This document shows positions 37,184-44,497 of a DNA stretch of 64,000 nt, piece after piece. The notes below the pieces were generated by a model. It worked only from the letters and a program-made list of their open reading frames with translations, was not told where the DNA came from and did not search any database. Each line of letters begins with the position of its first letter. The first letter of the stretch is position 1. Source of the DNA: Fibrobacter sp. UBA7003 (GTDB taxonomy: Bacteria; Fibrobacterota; Fibrobacteria; Fibrobacterales; Fibrobacteraceae). A program made the position numbers and the translations under genes. The DNA is taken from positions 124,001 to 188,000 of the forward strand of contig DJXN01000013.1 of the NCBI GenBank assembly GCA_002449765.1, given 5' to 3'.

Positions 37184-37840
37184 ATGAAGGAAACGGATAT
37201 ATTGACGTTTATACTAATATCTTGTATATTTGTTAGTATGATTGTCAATAACAAAGAAAAGATACTAATGGACCTTCTCTTGGAAAAGGGAGGGCGGATT
37301 ACAGCGAAAGAGGCTTCTCTTGCCGGTATCCATAGAATGTTTCTGAAACAGCTTGCCGATGCCGGGCAAATCGTAAGGGCTGCGCGAGGGGTGTATCAGT
37401 TGGCAACAGTCCAAGAAGATGAACTCCTGGACTTGCAACATCGCTGCCCGACGGGCATCTTTTCATGCGAAACAGCTTTGTTTCTGCATTCTCTGATTGA
37501 ACGCGCTCCGTTTGTGTGGACGATGACATTTAAGGGGTTTTACCATTCGCCCTCTTTAGCGAAAAATGGAATTGTGGTTAAGCATTCATCGAAAAATCTT
37601 TATCCTCTTGAAATTGTAGAAGTCAAGACGCCTTTGGGCAATCTTGTTCGCACCTATTCTGCCGAAAGAACCTTGTGCGAAATCATGACGGCCAAAGTTG
37701 CGGCCGATATCCAAACAATAACCTATGCAATTAAAACGTACGTCGGCCGTAAAGAAAAGAATATTCCGAAACTGATGCAACTTGCAAAGACTTTTCATGT
37801 AGAAAAAAAACTCAGAGCGTATTTAGAGGTGCTGCTGTGA
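37184..37840 (+). CDS. AbiEi-type antitoxin/transcriptional regulator (no toxin gene beside it)
   Basis: A 218-residue protein with an N-terminal winged-helix region (ILMDLLLEKGGRITAKEASLAGIHRMFLKQLADAGQI and so on) and the AbiEi domain (ARGVYQL, PTGIFSCETALFLH, TYSAERTLCEIM). AbiEi proteins are antitoxins of type IV toxin-antitoxin systems that repress their own operon. The usual AbiEii nucleotidyltransferase does not follow; the next 300 bp contain hairpins. The start is ATG 37184 after AAGGAG, although the first ~24 residues are hydrophobic and atypical; a later start near VNNKEKIL would give a more standard protein. Confidence 0.78.
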   Translation: MKETDILTFILISCIFVSMIVNNKEKILMDLLLEKGGRITAKEASLAGIHRMFLKQLADAGQIVRAARGVYQLATVQEDELLDLQHRCPTGIFSCETALFLHSLIERAPFVWTMTFKGFYHSPSLAKNGIVVKHSSKNLYPLEIVEVKTPLGNLVRTYSAERTLCEIMTAKVAADIQTITYAIKTYVGRKEKNIPKLMQLAKTFHVEKKLRAYLEVLL

Positions 37841-37992
37841 TATGAGAAAAAAAACTTTGAATCGCTAAGGAGATGCTGGATTTGACGGAGATTTCTCGGC
37901 TCTTTGAGCCCCTTTAATTATACCGAATTTGGTACAATAAAAAATTGCCTTTCCTCAATGGAATCGATCGGAGAGAATAAATTGCTGAAATT

Positions 37993-38095
37993 AACCTGTG
38001 CAAAAAATGCACAGGTTCGTATGGAGGGCAGATGGGCAACTAGTTCCATTTGGGAACTGGTTCGAATCAGCAATTTGCATTTTTTGCAAATTGCT
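37993..38095. other. Array of three consecutive hairpins
   Basis: Three stems of 10-11 bp, each with a 5-base loop: 37993-38017 (AACCTGTGCA/TGCACAGGTT), 38038-38062 (AACTAGTTCC/GGAACTGGTT, one G-U) and 38069-38095 (AGCAATTTGCA/TGCAAATTGCT). They fill part of the 315-bp gap after the orphan AbiEi gene, which I do not think codes for protein. Could be a structured RNA or DNA recombination hairpins. Confidence 0.7.
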
Positions 38096-38106
38096 TGAGA
38101 GTAATT

Positions 38107-38132
38107 CAGTGTGTAAGGAATCCTTACTAACT
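38107..38132. repeat. 26-bp palindromic repeat, copy 1
   Basis: Contains the odd palindrome GTAAGGA-A-TCCTTAC. It recurs with two changes at 40245-40270, again behind a toxin-antitoxin gene. Confidence 0.75.
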
Positions 38133-38159
38133 TAGAAAGCGGACCGGTTTGTTGTTTTT

Positions 38160-38310
38160 AACGACAAAATTTCACAAATAGAGGCTTTGAAAAATTGAGT
38201 CTAACAACGGATTGTTTAAACAATTCTTGGGGGACTTCTTGAGGGACATCTTGAGGGACAGGTCGCCAAATAATCTGCCCTTCGGGATGCCGTCCACCAC
38301 TAATATTCCG
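38160..38310 (-). pseudogene. Remnant of an ATP-binding (RecG-like) gene
   Basis: On the minus strand it encodes IIWRPVPQDVPQEVPQEL, the linker type seen before the winged helix of AlbA_2/HATPase_c_4 proteins (compare TIWRQATEQ in the 28750 gene). No catalytic part remains. Confidence 0.5.
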
Positions 38311-38367
38311 GGTTCTGGCCACGGCCGAGCGATATGGCCGAATTTGGCCAATTTTTGTCTTTAAGTA

Positions 38368-38396
38368 TTGACAATGACGTGTTCCGGAATTATATT
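38368..38396 (+). promoter_or_regulatory. Consensus promoter C (AbiEi/AbiEii operon)
   Basis: TTGACA (38368-38373), 17-bp spacer and TATATT (38391-38396), like promoters A and B. The leader to ATG 38475 contains GCGG/CCGC pairing followed by GGAGG. Confidence 0.75.
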
Positions 38397-38474
38397 TAAT
38401 GGTGAACAAATGTTCTAGTGCTCAAAATTTCAAAAAAACGCCGCGGTTTCATGCTTGTCCGCAGGGAGGTGATG

Positions 38475-39371
38475 ATGAAGAAAAGTCCTGTAAATGGTTG
38501 CTTTACCCCCCAAAAGAATATATATTTATTTGAAAAGTTGTTAAACTTAACAAAAATTGTTGATTTTGACGATAAAATGAATATATCGGAATGGATACAT
38601 AGTAGAGAAATCCGTGGCAAGGCGACTTTCTCGATTGACGACGTAAAGGGCGCTTTTGCGGAACGCCCTTCCAAGAGCATAAATACGGAATTGTCGCGTC
38701 AGGTGTCTCGAGGCCGAGTGCAATCTGTTTATCGCGGATTCTATGTCATTGTTCCGGTCCAGTATCAGCTGAAGGGAGTGGTTCCTCCCGCATATTATGT
38801 TGACGGCCTTATGGATTATGTCGGCAAACCCTATTATATGGGATTGTTGTCTGCGGCGGCCTTGCACGGGGCTACACACCAGCGGGCTATGAAGACGCAA
38901 GTAATGACCGTCGTGCCGCGAATCAAGGCGTCTGGCAAGAATTCCCTGCTCGATTGGAACTACCGACAAGAGATTCCTGAAACGTTTGTTATGAAAAAGA
39001 ATGCTGAGATAGGAACGCTGCGCTTTTCGGGGCCGGAGTTGACCGCAGTAGATCTTGTGCAGTTTGCGTCACATGTTGGCGGTTATCAGCGTGTGGCCAC
39101 GGTGCTGGCAGAACTCATGGATTCTGTGGACATGGGGAGGGTCGGCGAACTCTTGCCGTTCACAACTGTTGCGACCGTTCAGCGACTAGGCTACTTGCTT
39201 GAATGTGTGCTTTCGCGGCAAGACCAAGCCGATGCACTATTTCAGGTCTTGAAGATGCAAGGTTTCTGGAATAGCATCTTGTTGAACAACGACCAAGACA
39301 GGCGGGAAGAGGCTCCGGCAAACCGCTGGCATGTAAACGGCAATATCGACATCGAGGTGGACGACCTATGA
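38475..39371 (+). CDS. AbiEi-type antitoxin of a type IV toxin-antitoxin pair
   Basis: About 298 residues. After a nonconserved N-terminus the protein shows a winged-helix region (SEWIHSREIRGKATFSIDDVK, SRQVSRGRVQSVYRGFYVI) and an AbiEi domain (YYMGLLSAAALHGATHQ). AbiEi antitoxins oppose the AbiEii nucleotidyltransferase and repress the operon. GGAGGT precedes ATG 38475 by four bases; ATG 38472 or ATG 38577 (MNISEWIHS) are alternatives. The stop overlaps the toxin start (ATGA). Driven by promoter C at 38368. Confidence 0.85.
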   Translation: MKKSPVNGCFTPQKNIYLFEKLLNLTKIVDFDDKMNISEWIHSREIRGKATFSIDDVKGAFAERPSKSINTELSRQVSRGRVQSVYRGFYVIVPVQYQLKGVVPPAYYVDGLMDYVGKPYYMGLLSAAALHGATHQRAMKTQVMTVVPRIKASGKNSLLDWNYRQEIPETFVMKKNAEIGTLRFSGPELTAVDLVQFASHVGGYQRVATVLAELMDSVDMGRVGELLPFTTVATVQRLGYLLECVLSRQDQADALFQVLKMQGFWNSILLNNDQDRREEAPANRWHVNGNIDIEVDDL

Positions 39372-40174
39372 TAGATCGGGCTTCGATAATGGCTTGGGCT
39401 GAACATGCCCCGTGGACAGACCCTGCGATGGTTGAACAGGACCTGATTATTTGTCGTGCTCTTGTGGATATTTTCAGTGACGATTTTTTGAAAAATGAAT
39501 TGGCGTTTCGAGGAGGGACGGCTTTACATAAACTTTATTTGCAACCGCAGCCTCGCTATAGTGAAGATATCGACTTGGTGCAAATAAATCCGGGACCGAT
39601 AAAGCCTATTCTTTTTCGGCTTGGCGAGGTTCTAGACTGGATGCCGGATCGGGTTACGAAACCCAAGCGCTATAACAATACGGTGCTTTTTCGGATGGAA
39701 TCCGAGGTCCCTCCGGTTCTGCCGATTCGTTTGAAAATAGAAATAAATTGCTTTGAGCATTTCAATATTCTTGGCTTACGCAACATGCCGTTCAGTGTGG
39801 ATAGTAATTGGTTTAGAGGCGACTGCGAAATTACGACTTATGCGTTTGAAGAATTGCTCGGAACGAAACTCCGCGCCCTGTACCAGCGCAAGAAGGGGCG
39901 CGATTTGTTTGACCTGCAGGCCGCGCTCGATAAGGGTTCTGTAGATGTACAAAAAGTTATGGAGTGCTACAATCGGTATATGGATTTTTCTGTAGAAAAG
40001 CCGCCTAGCTACAAGCAATTCATGCAGAACATGGAACTGAAAATGCAGGACCCTGAATTTCTGGGCGATACCGAACTGCTACTGCGGCCCGATGCGGACA
40101 AATTTGAGCCGGAACGTGCTTTCAAGATGGTTCAGGAAATTTTTATAGAAAGACTTCCCGGTCGGAGACGGTGA
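39368..40174 (+). CDS. AbiEii/AbiGii-type nucleotidyltransferase toxin
   Basis: A 268-residue nucleotidyltransferase with the family motifs FRGGTALHKLYL (47-58) and RYSEDIDLVQI (63-73, metal-binding Asp pair) and the downstream RKKGRDLFDLQ segment. AbiEii toxins block growth by modifying cellular RNA (tRNA nucleotidylation is reported for the family). All expected catalytic motifs are present, so the toxin is probably functional. It is translationally coupled to the AbiEi antitoxin gene. A long hairpin follows at 40189-40217. Confidence 0.88.
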   Translation: MIDRASIMAWAEHAPWTDPAMVEQDLIICRALVDIFSDDFLKNELAFRGGTALHKLYLQPQPRYSEDIDLVQINPGPIKPILFRLGEVLDWMPDRVTKPKRYNNTVLFRMESEVPPVLPIRLKIEINCFEHFNILGLRNMPFSVDSNWFRGDCEITTYAFEELLGTKLRALYQRKKGRDLFDLQAALDKGSVDVQKVMECYNRYMDFSVEKPPSYKQFMQNMELKMQDPEFLGDTELLLRPDADKFEPERAFKMVQEIFIERLPGRRR

Positions 40175-40188
40175 TGTCTCTTAGAAAA

Positions 40189-40217
40189 GAGGTTGTCAAG
40201 GAATATTTGACAACCTC
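40189..40217. terminator. Hairpin after the AbiE operon
   Basis: Perfect 11-bp stem GAGGTTGTCAA/TTGACAACCTC. There is no strong T-run behind it, so its action as a terminator is uncertain. Confidence 0.45.
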
Positions 40218-40244
40218 TCGGCACGGAGCAATTCTTGGGAAAAT

Positions 40245-40270
40245 CAGTATGTAAGAAATCCTTACTAACT
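40245..40270. repeat. 26-bp palindromic repeat, copy 2
   Basis: 24 of 26 bases match 38107-38132. The BrnA-like antitoxin remnant begins directly after it. Confidence 0.75.
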
Positions 40271-40274
40271 GAAA

Positions 40275-40370
40275 ATGGCGAAGGCCGCGGGCATGCCTTA
40301 CCAGACGCTCATCAATTCCATCATCCACCGTTACGTGACGGGCGGCATCGTGTTCAAAGTCGCGGTGTAA
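40275..40370 (+). pseudogene. Detached 3' end of a BrnA-like antitoxin gene
   Basis: Encodes MAKAAGMPYQTLINSIIHRY and ends VTGGIVFKVAV, identical in protein sequence to the last 31 residues of the antitoxin at 48725-49012. It lacks the N-terminal two thirds and follows a palindromic repeat, so it looks like recombination debris. Confidence 0.85.
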
Positions 40371-40599
40371 AAAGGTGAAATTCCTTGAAAAATCGCCCAT
40401 TTTTTAGCAATATCGCGCACTATTGGCGTTTTTTCACAAAATAAAGAACTTCGTGGTTTTATTGAAAAGTGCCAAAAAGTATTGCCAAAAGCGATTGAAA
40501 AGTGTGTATTTTTATAGTAAAAAGTGATTGAAAAATGCTGTACCGGAAGATTCAAAGGCGACGTGATTCAATCGATGATGGAAAACAAAAGTTTCTGCA

Positions 40600-40980
40600 A
40601 TAACGGATGTCAAGTTCCCGTTGATTGAGTCTTCGACCAAGAACTTGCTGAAACTATATCTCAACGATGTCCCCAGCATTAATCTTGGGGCGGTTTATGA
40701 AACTGTCGTTGCACAAGAACTGAAGGCTCATGGGAAGAAACTCTTTTATTACGATAATCGGCACAAGGGCGAAGTGGACTTCTTGATAGACGATTTTGAT
40801 TCGCTGTCCGTTGTCCCGATAGAGGTGAAGTCTGGCAGGGATTATAGGATTCATAGCGCTATTGATAATTTGCTTGCCGCAAATGAGAACGCAAAAGGAA
40901 TCGTGCTGTCCAATAGCTCCAAGGTGGTGCAGAAAGGTTCGGTGCTGTATTTGCCGATATATTTTGTGATGTTCCTTTAA
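40600..40980 (+). pseudogene. C-terminal remnant of an AAA/DUF4143 ATP-binding protein
   Basis: The frame reads KFPLIESSTKNLLKLYLNDV, then LGAVYETVVAQELKAHG, LFYYDNRHKGEVDFLI and VVPIEVKSG, the DUF4143 nuclease-like (PD-(D/E)XK-type) end of a two-domain AAA-DUF4143 protein. The N-terminal AAA domain is missing; residues upstream do not match. A possible TTG start at 40621 is probably irrelevant. A palindrome with T-run (40979-41003) follows. Confidence 0.75.
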
Positions 40981-41003
40981 AGGGGTCGAATTCGACCCTT
41001 TTG
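40979..41003. terminator. Palindromic terminator before hipBA
   Basis: AAAGGGGTCGAATTCGACCCTTTT is nearly self-complementary and followed by a second short GGGGTT/AACCCC hairpin. Confidence 0.6.
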
Positions 41004-41095
41004 GGGTTAAACCCCTAGAATCACCGACTCTTTTTTACATTTATAACTATCATAAAAAGCGTTTTTATCGCTATTTTTTACGATAATCATTCTTT

Positions 41096-41124
41096 TTGTG
41101 ATAATTATTGTGTATATTTATAAT
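41096..41124 (+). promoter_or_regulatory. Candidate promoter of hipBA
   Basis: TTGTGA (41096-41101), 17-bp spacer and TATAAT (41119-41124). GATAATCATT and GATAATTATT direct repeats at 41082-41110 could be the HipB operator. Confidence 0.5.
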
Positions 41125-41137
41125 CATGTGGAACGAA

Positions 41138-41431
41138 ATGACGACACCCTCTATTTTGAGGGAAATGGGAGCAAGACTCAAGGAATACCGTCTGCGGAAG
41201 GGCTTGATGCAATCTGAACTGGCGGAGTCCGCTGGTGTTGGCGTCGGCACAATTGCCAAGATGGAACGCGGGGGTGCCGTGTCTGTACAAATCCTATTGA
41301 GCGTGCTGCGTTCTCTTGGCTTGCTCGAAAATCTAGAGCAGTTCCTGCCGGAACCTCCCGTGAGCCCACTCCTGTTGCGCAGGCTGCAGGACGGCAAGAT
41401 CCAGCGTATCAAACGGAGCAAGGCCAAATGA
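41138..41431 (+). CDS. HipB-like antitoxin (XRE-family helix-turn-helix)
   Basis: A 97-residue DNA-binding protein with an XRE-type helix-turn-helix (LKEYRLRKGLMQSELAESAGV GVGTIAKMERG region, about residues 12-42). It precedes and overlaps a HipA gene (ATGA at 41428-41431), as in hipBA toxin-antitoxin operons, where HipB neutralises HipA and represses the operon. I placed the start at ATG 41138 because the promoter -10 box ends at 41124; ATG 41126 is in frame but lies only 2 bp downstream of it. Confidence 0.82.
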   Translation: MTTPSILREMGARLKEYRLRKGLMQSELAESAGVGVGTIAKMERGGAVSVQILLSVLRSLGLLENLEQFLPEPPVSPLLLRRLQDGKIQRIKRSKAK

Positions 41432-42723
41432 GCGAACTTGTCGTAAACGTGCACTTGTGGGGCTCGCCTGTCGGTGCGCTTTCGTGGGATGCGTCGCGGG
41501 GTATCGCCTATTTCGAATATGAGCCAGCCTTTGTCCGCAATCCGTTGCCGGTATCCCCTATAAAGATGCCCGTGACGAAGGGCGTTTTCTCTTTTGCCGA
41601 GAATAGGAATGACTGCTTTCGCGGGCTCCCCGGGCTTATTGCGGATTCGCTCCCGGATAGGTTCGGCGACCAGATTATTTCGGAATGGTTCCAGACCATG
41701 GGCCGTCCGCTAGAGACGGTGACACCGCTGGAACGCCTGTGCTATGTCGGCAAGCGTTCTATGGGCGCCTTGGAGTTTGAACCCAGCTTGCCGACACCAG
41801 GGCTTGACGAATCCACGGAAATACTTGTGGATAATCTCGTAAAGCTGGCCGAGAGCGTTTTTCGGGACCGCGAAAAATTTAGGGAAAAACTTGTGCAGCA
41901 GGACAAGACTTTGTACGACATCCTGCGAGTCGGCACTTCTGCCGGAGGAGCAAAGCCAAAGGCGATTATTGCGTACAACGAATCTACGGGCGAAGTGCGC
42001 AGTGGCCAGGTTCCTGCGCCAAAAGGGTTCGGCTATTGGCTGCTCAAGTTCGACGGCGTAAGCTACCGCGAACACGACAGCATCACCGAAATTCCTCGCG
42101 GGATAGGGAACGTCGAATACGCGTACTACAAGATGGCGCTACGGGCCGGAATCCGCATGAGCGAAAGCCGCATTCTAGAAGATAGCAGCGGTTGCCACTT
42201 TGTGACCAGACGTTTCGACCGCACGGACGAAGGTTCCAAACTGCACATGCAGACGCTTGCCGCCTTGACTCACCTGGACCGTGACGCTCGCCATTCCTAC
42301 GAGGACGCTTTTGCCGCTATGCGCAAACTCGGGCTCGACGCCAAGGCCGACGAGGAAGTGTTCCGCTACATGGTTTTCAACGTTTTGGCAAAGAACAATG
42401 ACGACCACACCAAGAACATATCTTTCCTGATGGACGAATACGGAACCTGGAAATTGGCACCCGCATACGATCTGTGCTATGCCAACAACCTACGGAGCCG
42501 CTGGATAAATCGCCACCAGATGTCCGTGAACATGAAACAGGAAAATATCACGCGCGACGATCTCAAGGCGGTAGCGGAACGCATCGGAATCCGCAAGTAC
42601 GCGGGAATTATAGACCAAGTCGAAAACGCGGTCGCTTGTTGGAACGAGATTGCGAAGGACTGCGGTGTTCGCGAGAACCATCGCGAAGAGATTGCGCGGG
42701 AATTGCTTACACCGTATCCATGA
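41428..42723 (+). CDS. HipA-like serine/threonine kinase toxin
   Basis: A 431-residue HipA-family kinase. It shows the N-terminal subdomain (VHLWGSPVGALSW), GLPGLIADSLPDRFG, a Gly-rich loop region (GTSAGGAKPKA) and the kinase catalytic segment NVLAKNNDDHTKNISFL (about 319-335), plus LAPAYDL (metal-binding Asp). HipA phosphorylates translation factors or tRNA synthetases and induces dormancy. The key residues are present. The 3' end overlaps the convergent wzm gene by 17 bp, so the insertion reached the very end of that gene. Confidence 0.87.
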   Translation: MSELVVNVHLWGSPVGALSWDASRGIAYFEYEPAFVRNPLPVSPIKMPVTKGVFSFAENRNDCFRGLPGLIADSLPDRFGDQIISEWFQTMGRPLETVTPLERLCYVGKRSMGALEFEPSLPTPGLDESTEILVDNLVKLAESVFRDREKFREKLVQQDKTLYDILRVGTSAGGAKPKAIIAYNESTGEVRSGQVPAPKGFGYWLLKFDGVSYREHDSITEIPRGIGNVEYAYYKMALRAGIRMSESRILEDSSGCHFVTRRFDRTDEGSKLHMQTLAALTHLDRDARHSYEDAFAAMRKLGLDAKADEEVFRYMVFNVLAKNNDDHTKNISFLMDEYGTWKLAPAYDLCYANNLRSRWINRHQMSVNMKQENITRDDLKAVAERIGIRKYAGIIDQVENAVACWNEIAKDCGVRENHREEIARELLTPYP

Positions 42724-43567
42724 ACGTTCTCTGTATCTTGTTGAACACGACAACGCCGAGTGCGAGGATGAAGGCGGCGAAGCCAGCGGTGTAGCCGAGG
42801 GCTGCCCAGCTGAATTCGCCCACGCCGAGCATGCCGAACTTGAACGTTTCCATGATGCTGGTGAGCGGGTTCGCCTGCATGAGCATTTTGAGGCGCGGGT
42901 TCTCGATGGTACTGAGCGGGTAGATTACGGGCGTTGCGTACATCCAAAGCTGCACGATAAAGCTCAGTAAAAACGTGAGGTCGCGGTACTTGGTGGTGAG
43001 GCTGCTGAACAGCACGCCGAATCCGAGGGCGAGCGCAGCGATGAGCAGTATGAGCACCGGCGTGAGCAGTGCGTATAAATTAGGATGCACAGGCGCGTCC
43101 GTAAAAATCAGGTAGTACGCAAATACCAGGAAAAATAGCCCCATCTGGATGCTGAGTCGCACGAGGTTGCTCGTGACGGTGGCGAGCGGCACCACGAGGC
43201 GCGGAAAATACACCTTGCCGAACATGTTCGCGTTTTCGATGAAGGTTTTGCTCGTCTGGTTCAGGCATTCCGAAAAATAGGTCCACAGGCAAATGCCTGC
43301 GAGGTAAAAGAGCGGCTGCGGCAATCCGTCTGTCGATATTTTTGCAATGCCGCCGAACACGACCATGAACATGACGGTGGTCATGATGGGTTGAATGAAA
43401 AACCACAGCGGGCCGAGAATAGTTTGTTTGTACCAAGTGACAATGTCGCGCTTGACGAACATACGGTACAAATCGCGGTACTGCCAGATTTCGCCGAAGT
43501 CTACCGAGAGCAGGCTCGATTTCGGCTTGATGACTGTGGTCCATTCGCTTGTCTGTGCCGCGGCCAT
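42707..43567 (-). CDS. wzm: ABC transporter permease for polysaccharide export (Wzm-like)
   Basis: A 286-residue ABC-2-type permease. After a short cytoplasmic N-terminus (YRMFVKRDIVTWYKQTILGPLW) it has six hydrophobic helices and the ABC-2 pattern FYLAGICLWTYFSECL. It should form the transmembrane channel with the Wzt ATPase (34336). It lies within a leftward operon (GT2 upstream by 9 bp). Normally wzt would follow directly; here the HipBA toxin genes abut its 3' end. GGGAAAG precedes the ATG. Confidence 0.88.
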   Translation of the reverse strand: MAAAQTSEWTTVIKPKSSLLSVDFGEIWQYRDLYRMFVKRDIVTWYKQTILGPLWFFIQPIMTTVMFMVVFGGIAKISTDGLPQPLFYLAGICLWTYFSECLNQTSKTFIENANMFGKVYFPRLVVPLATVTSNLVRLSIQMGLFFLVFAYYLIFTDAPVHPNLYALLTPVLILLIAALALGFGVLFSSLTTKYRDLTFLLSFIVQLWMYATPVIYPLSTIENPRLKMLMQANPLTSIMETFKFGMLGVGEFSWAALGYTAGFAAFILALGVVVFNKIQRTFMDTV

Positions 43568-43576
43568 TTGCTTTCC

Positions 43577-44497
43577 CTAGAACGTCCGCTCGCGCACCAC
43601 GTATTGCGGCGATTGGTTGATGCTGATGTAGATGCGGCCCACGTATTCGCCGATAAGCCCGAGCAATAGCATGATCATGCCACCCACAAACAGCAGGGTG
43701 GCGAGCATGCTTGTGTAACCTACGGGAATTTCGGGATTGAGGAATTTCTGGTAAACGACGTAGAGGCCTGCGACAAAGCCGACGAGGGCGCAGATAACGC
43801 CGATAAAGGTAGCGGCACGTAGCGGCTTGACGGAGAATGCGGTAAAGCCGTTAATCCATAGCCCGATTAGGCCTGCGATGGTGTAGCCCGATTCGCCTTC
43901 GATGCGGCGGCGGTGACCGACGGCGACGTTCCCCAGGTTCTTGGTCGCTCGGAACACGAGCCCGCTGATATAGGCGAAGGGGTGGGGGTAGCGCACGATT
44001 TCATCGACGATGAACTTGCGCATAATGAAGAAACTGGTGGTGCGAAGCGTCTTGGGCTGGCCGATAATCGCTTCGGCCATTTTCTTGTTGACCCACGTGC
44101 CAAAGCGGCGGAAGAGGTGCTGTGCGGAGTGTTCGTAGTAGCCGTAAACAACGTCGTAGCCTTCTTCTAGTTTGTCTACAAGCTTGAAACTTTCGCTGGC
44201 GGGGGTCTGTCCGTCGTCATCGAGGCTGATGATGTAGTCGCCGGTGGCCTGCCCGTAGCCTGCCATAAGGGCGCAATGTTGCCCGAAGTTTTTCGCAAGG
44301 CAAATTCCCTTGATGTGGCTGTCGTTTGCGGCGAGGCGCTTGATGACTTGCCATACGCCGTCGGGGCTGCAGTCGTTCACCAGCACGATTTCGTAGTCGG
44401 TGCCGGGGCGCGTCGCGACGGTATCGCGGATTTCTTGCACCACGGTCTCGATGGTGTTTTCGCTGCGGTAACAGGGAATTACGAATGAGAGTTTCAT
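43577..44497 (-). CDS. Family 2 glycosyltransferase with C-terminal membrane helices (GtrB/DPM-like)
   Basis: A 306-residue GT-A-fold glycosyltransferase with the DxD-type motif SLDDDGQ (91-97), VNDCSPDG and two C-terminal membrane helices (about 228-250 and 265-290). This is the GtrB/DPM1/ArnC-like class that moves a sugar from a nucleotide onto undecaprenyl phosphate. It lies between Wzm and the Gfo/Idh/MocA gene in one leftward operon, so it probably contributes a sugar to the exported glycan. The ATG follows the upstream stop directly (TAGATG). Confidence 0.85.
   Translation of the reverse strand: MKLSFVIPCYRSENTIETVVQEIRDTVATRPGTDYEIVLVNDCSPDGVWQVIKRLAANDSHIKGICLAKNFGQHCALMAGYGQATGDYIISLDDDGQTPASESFKLVDKLEEGYDVVYGYYEHSAQHLFRRFGTWVNKKMAEAIIGQPKTLRTTSFFIMRKFIVDEIVRYPHPFAYISGLVFRATKNLGNVAVGHRRRIEGESGYTIAGLIGLWINGFTAFSVKPLRAATFIGVICALVGFVAGLYVVYQKFLNPEIPVGYTSMLATLLFVGGMIMLLLGLIGEYVGRIYISINQSPQYVVRERTF

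Noticed and set aside
37904..38098. 64-codon plus-strand ORF after the orphan AbiEi gene
   Set aside because: It is built across three hairpins, has no ribosome binding site and no family.
37073..42723. Integron gene-cassette array for the TA modules
   Set aside because: The modules have their own promoters, no integron integrase is seen and the repeats do not have attC core sites. The tyrosine recombinase at 14678 lies far away and lacks an integron-type insertion that I can recognise.
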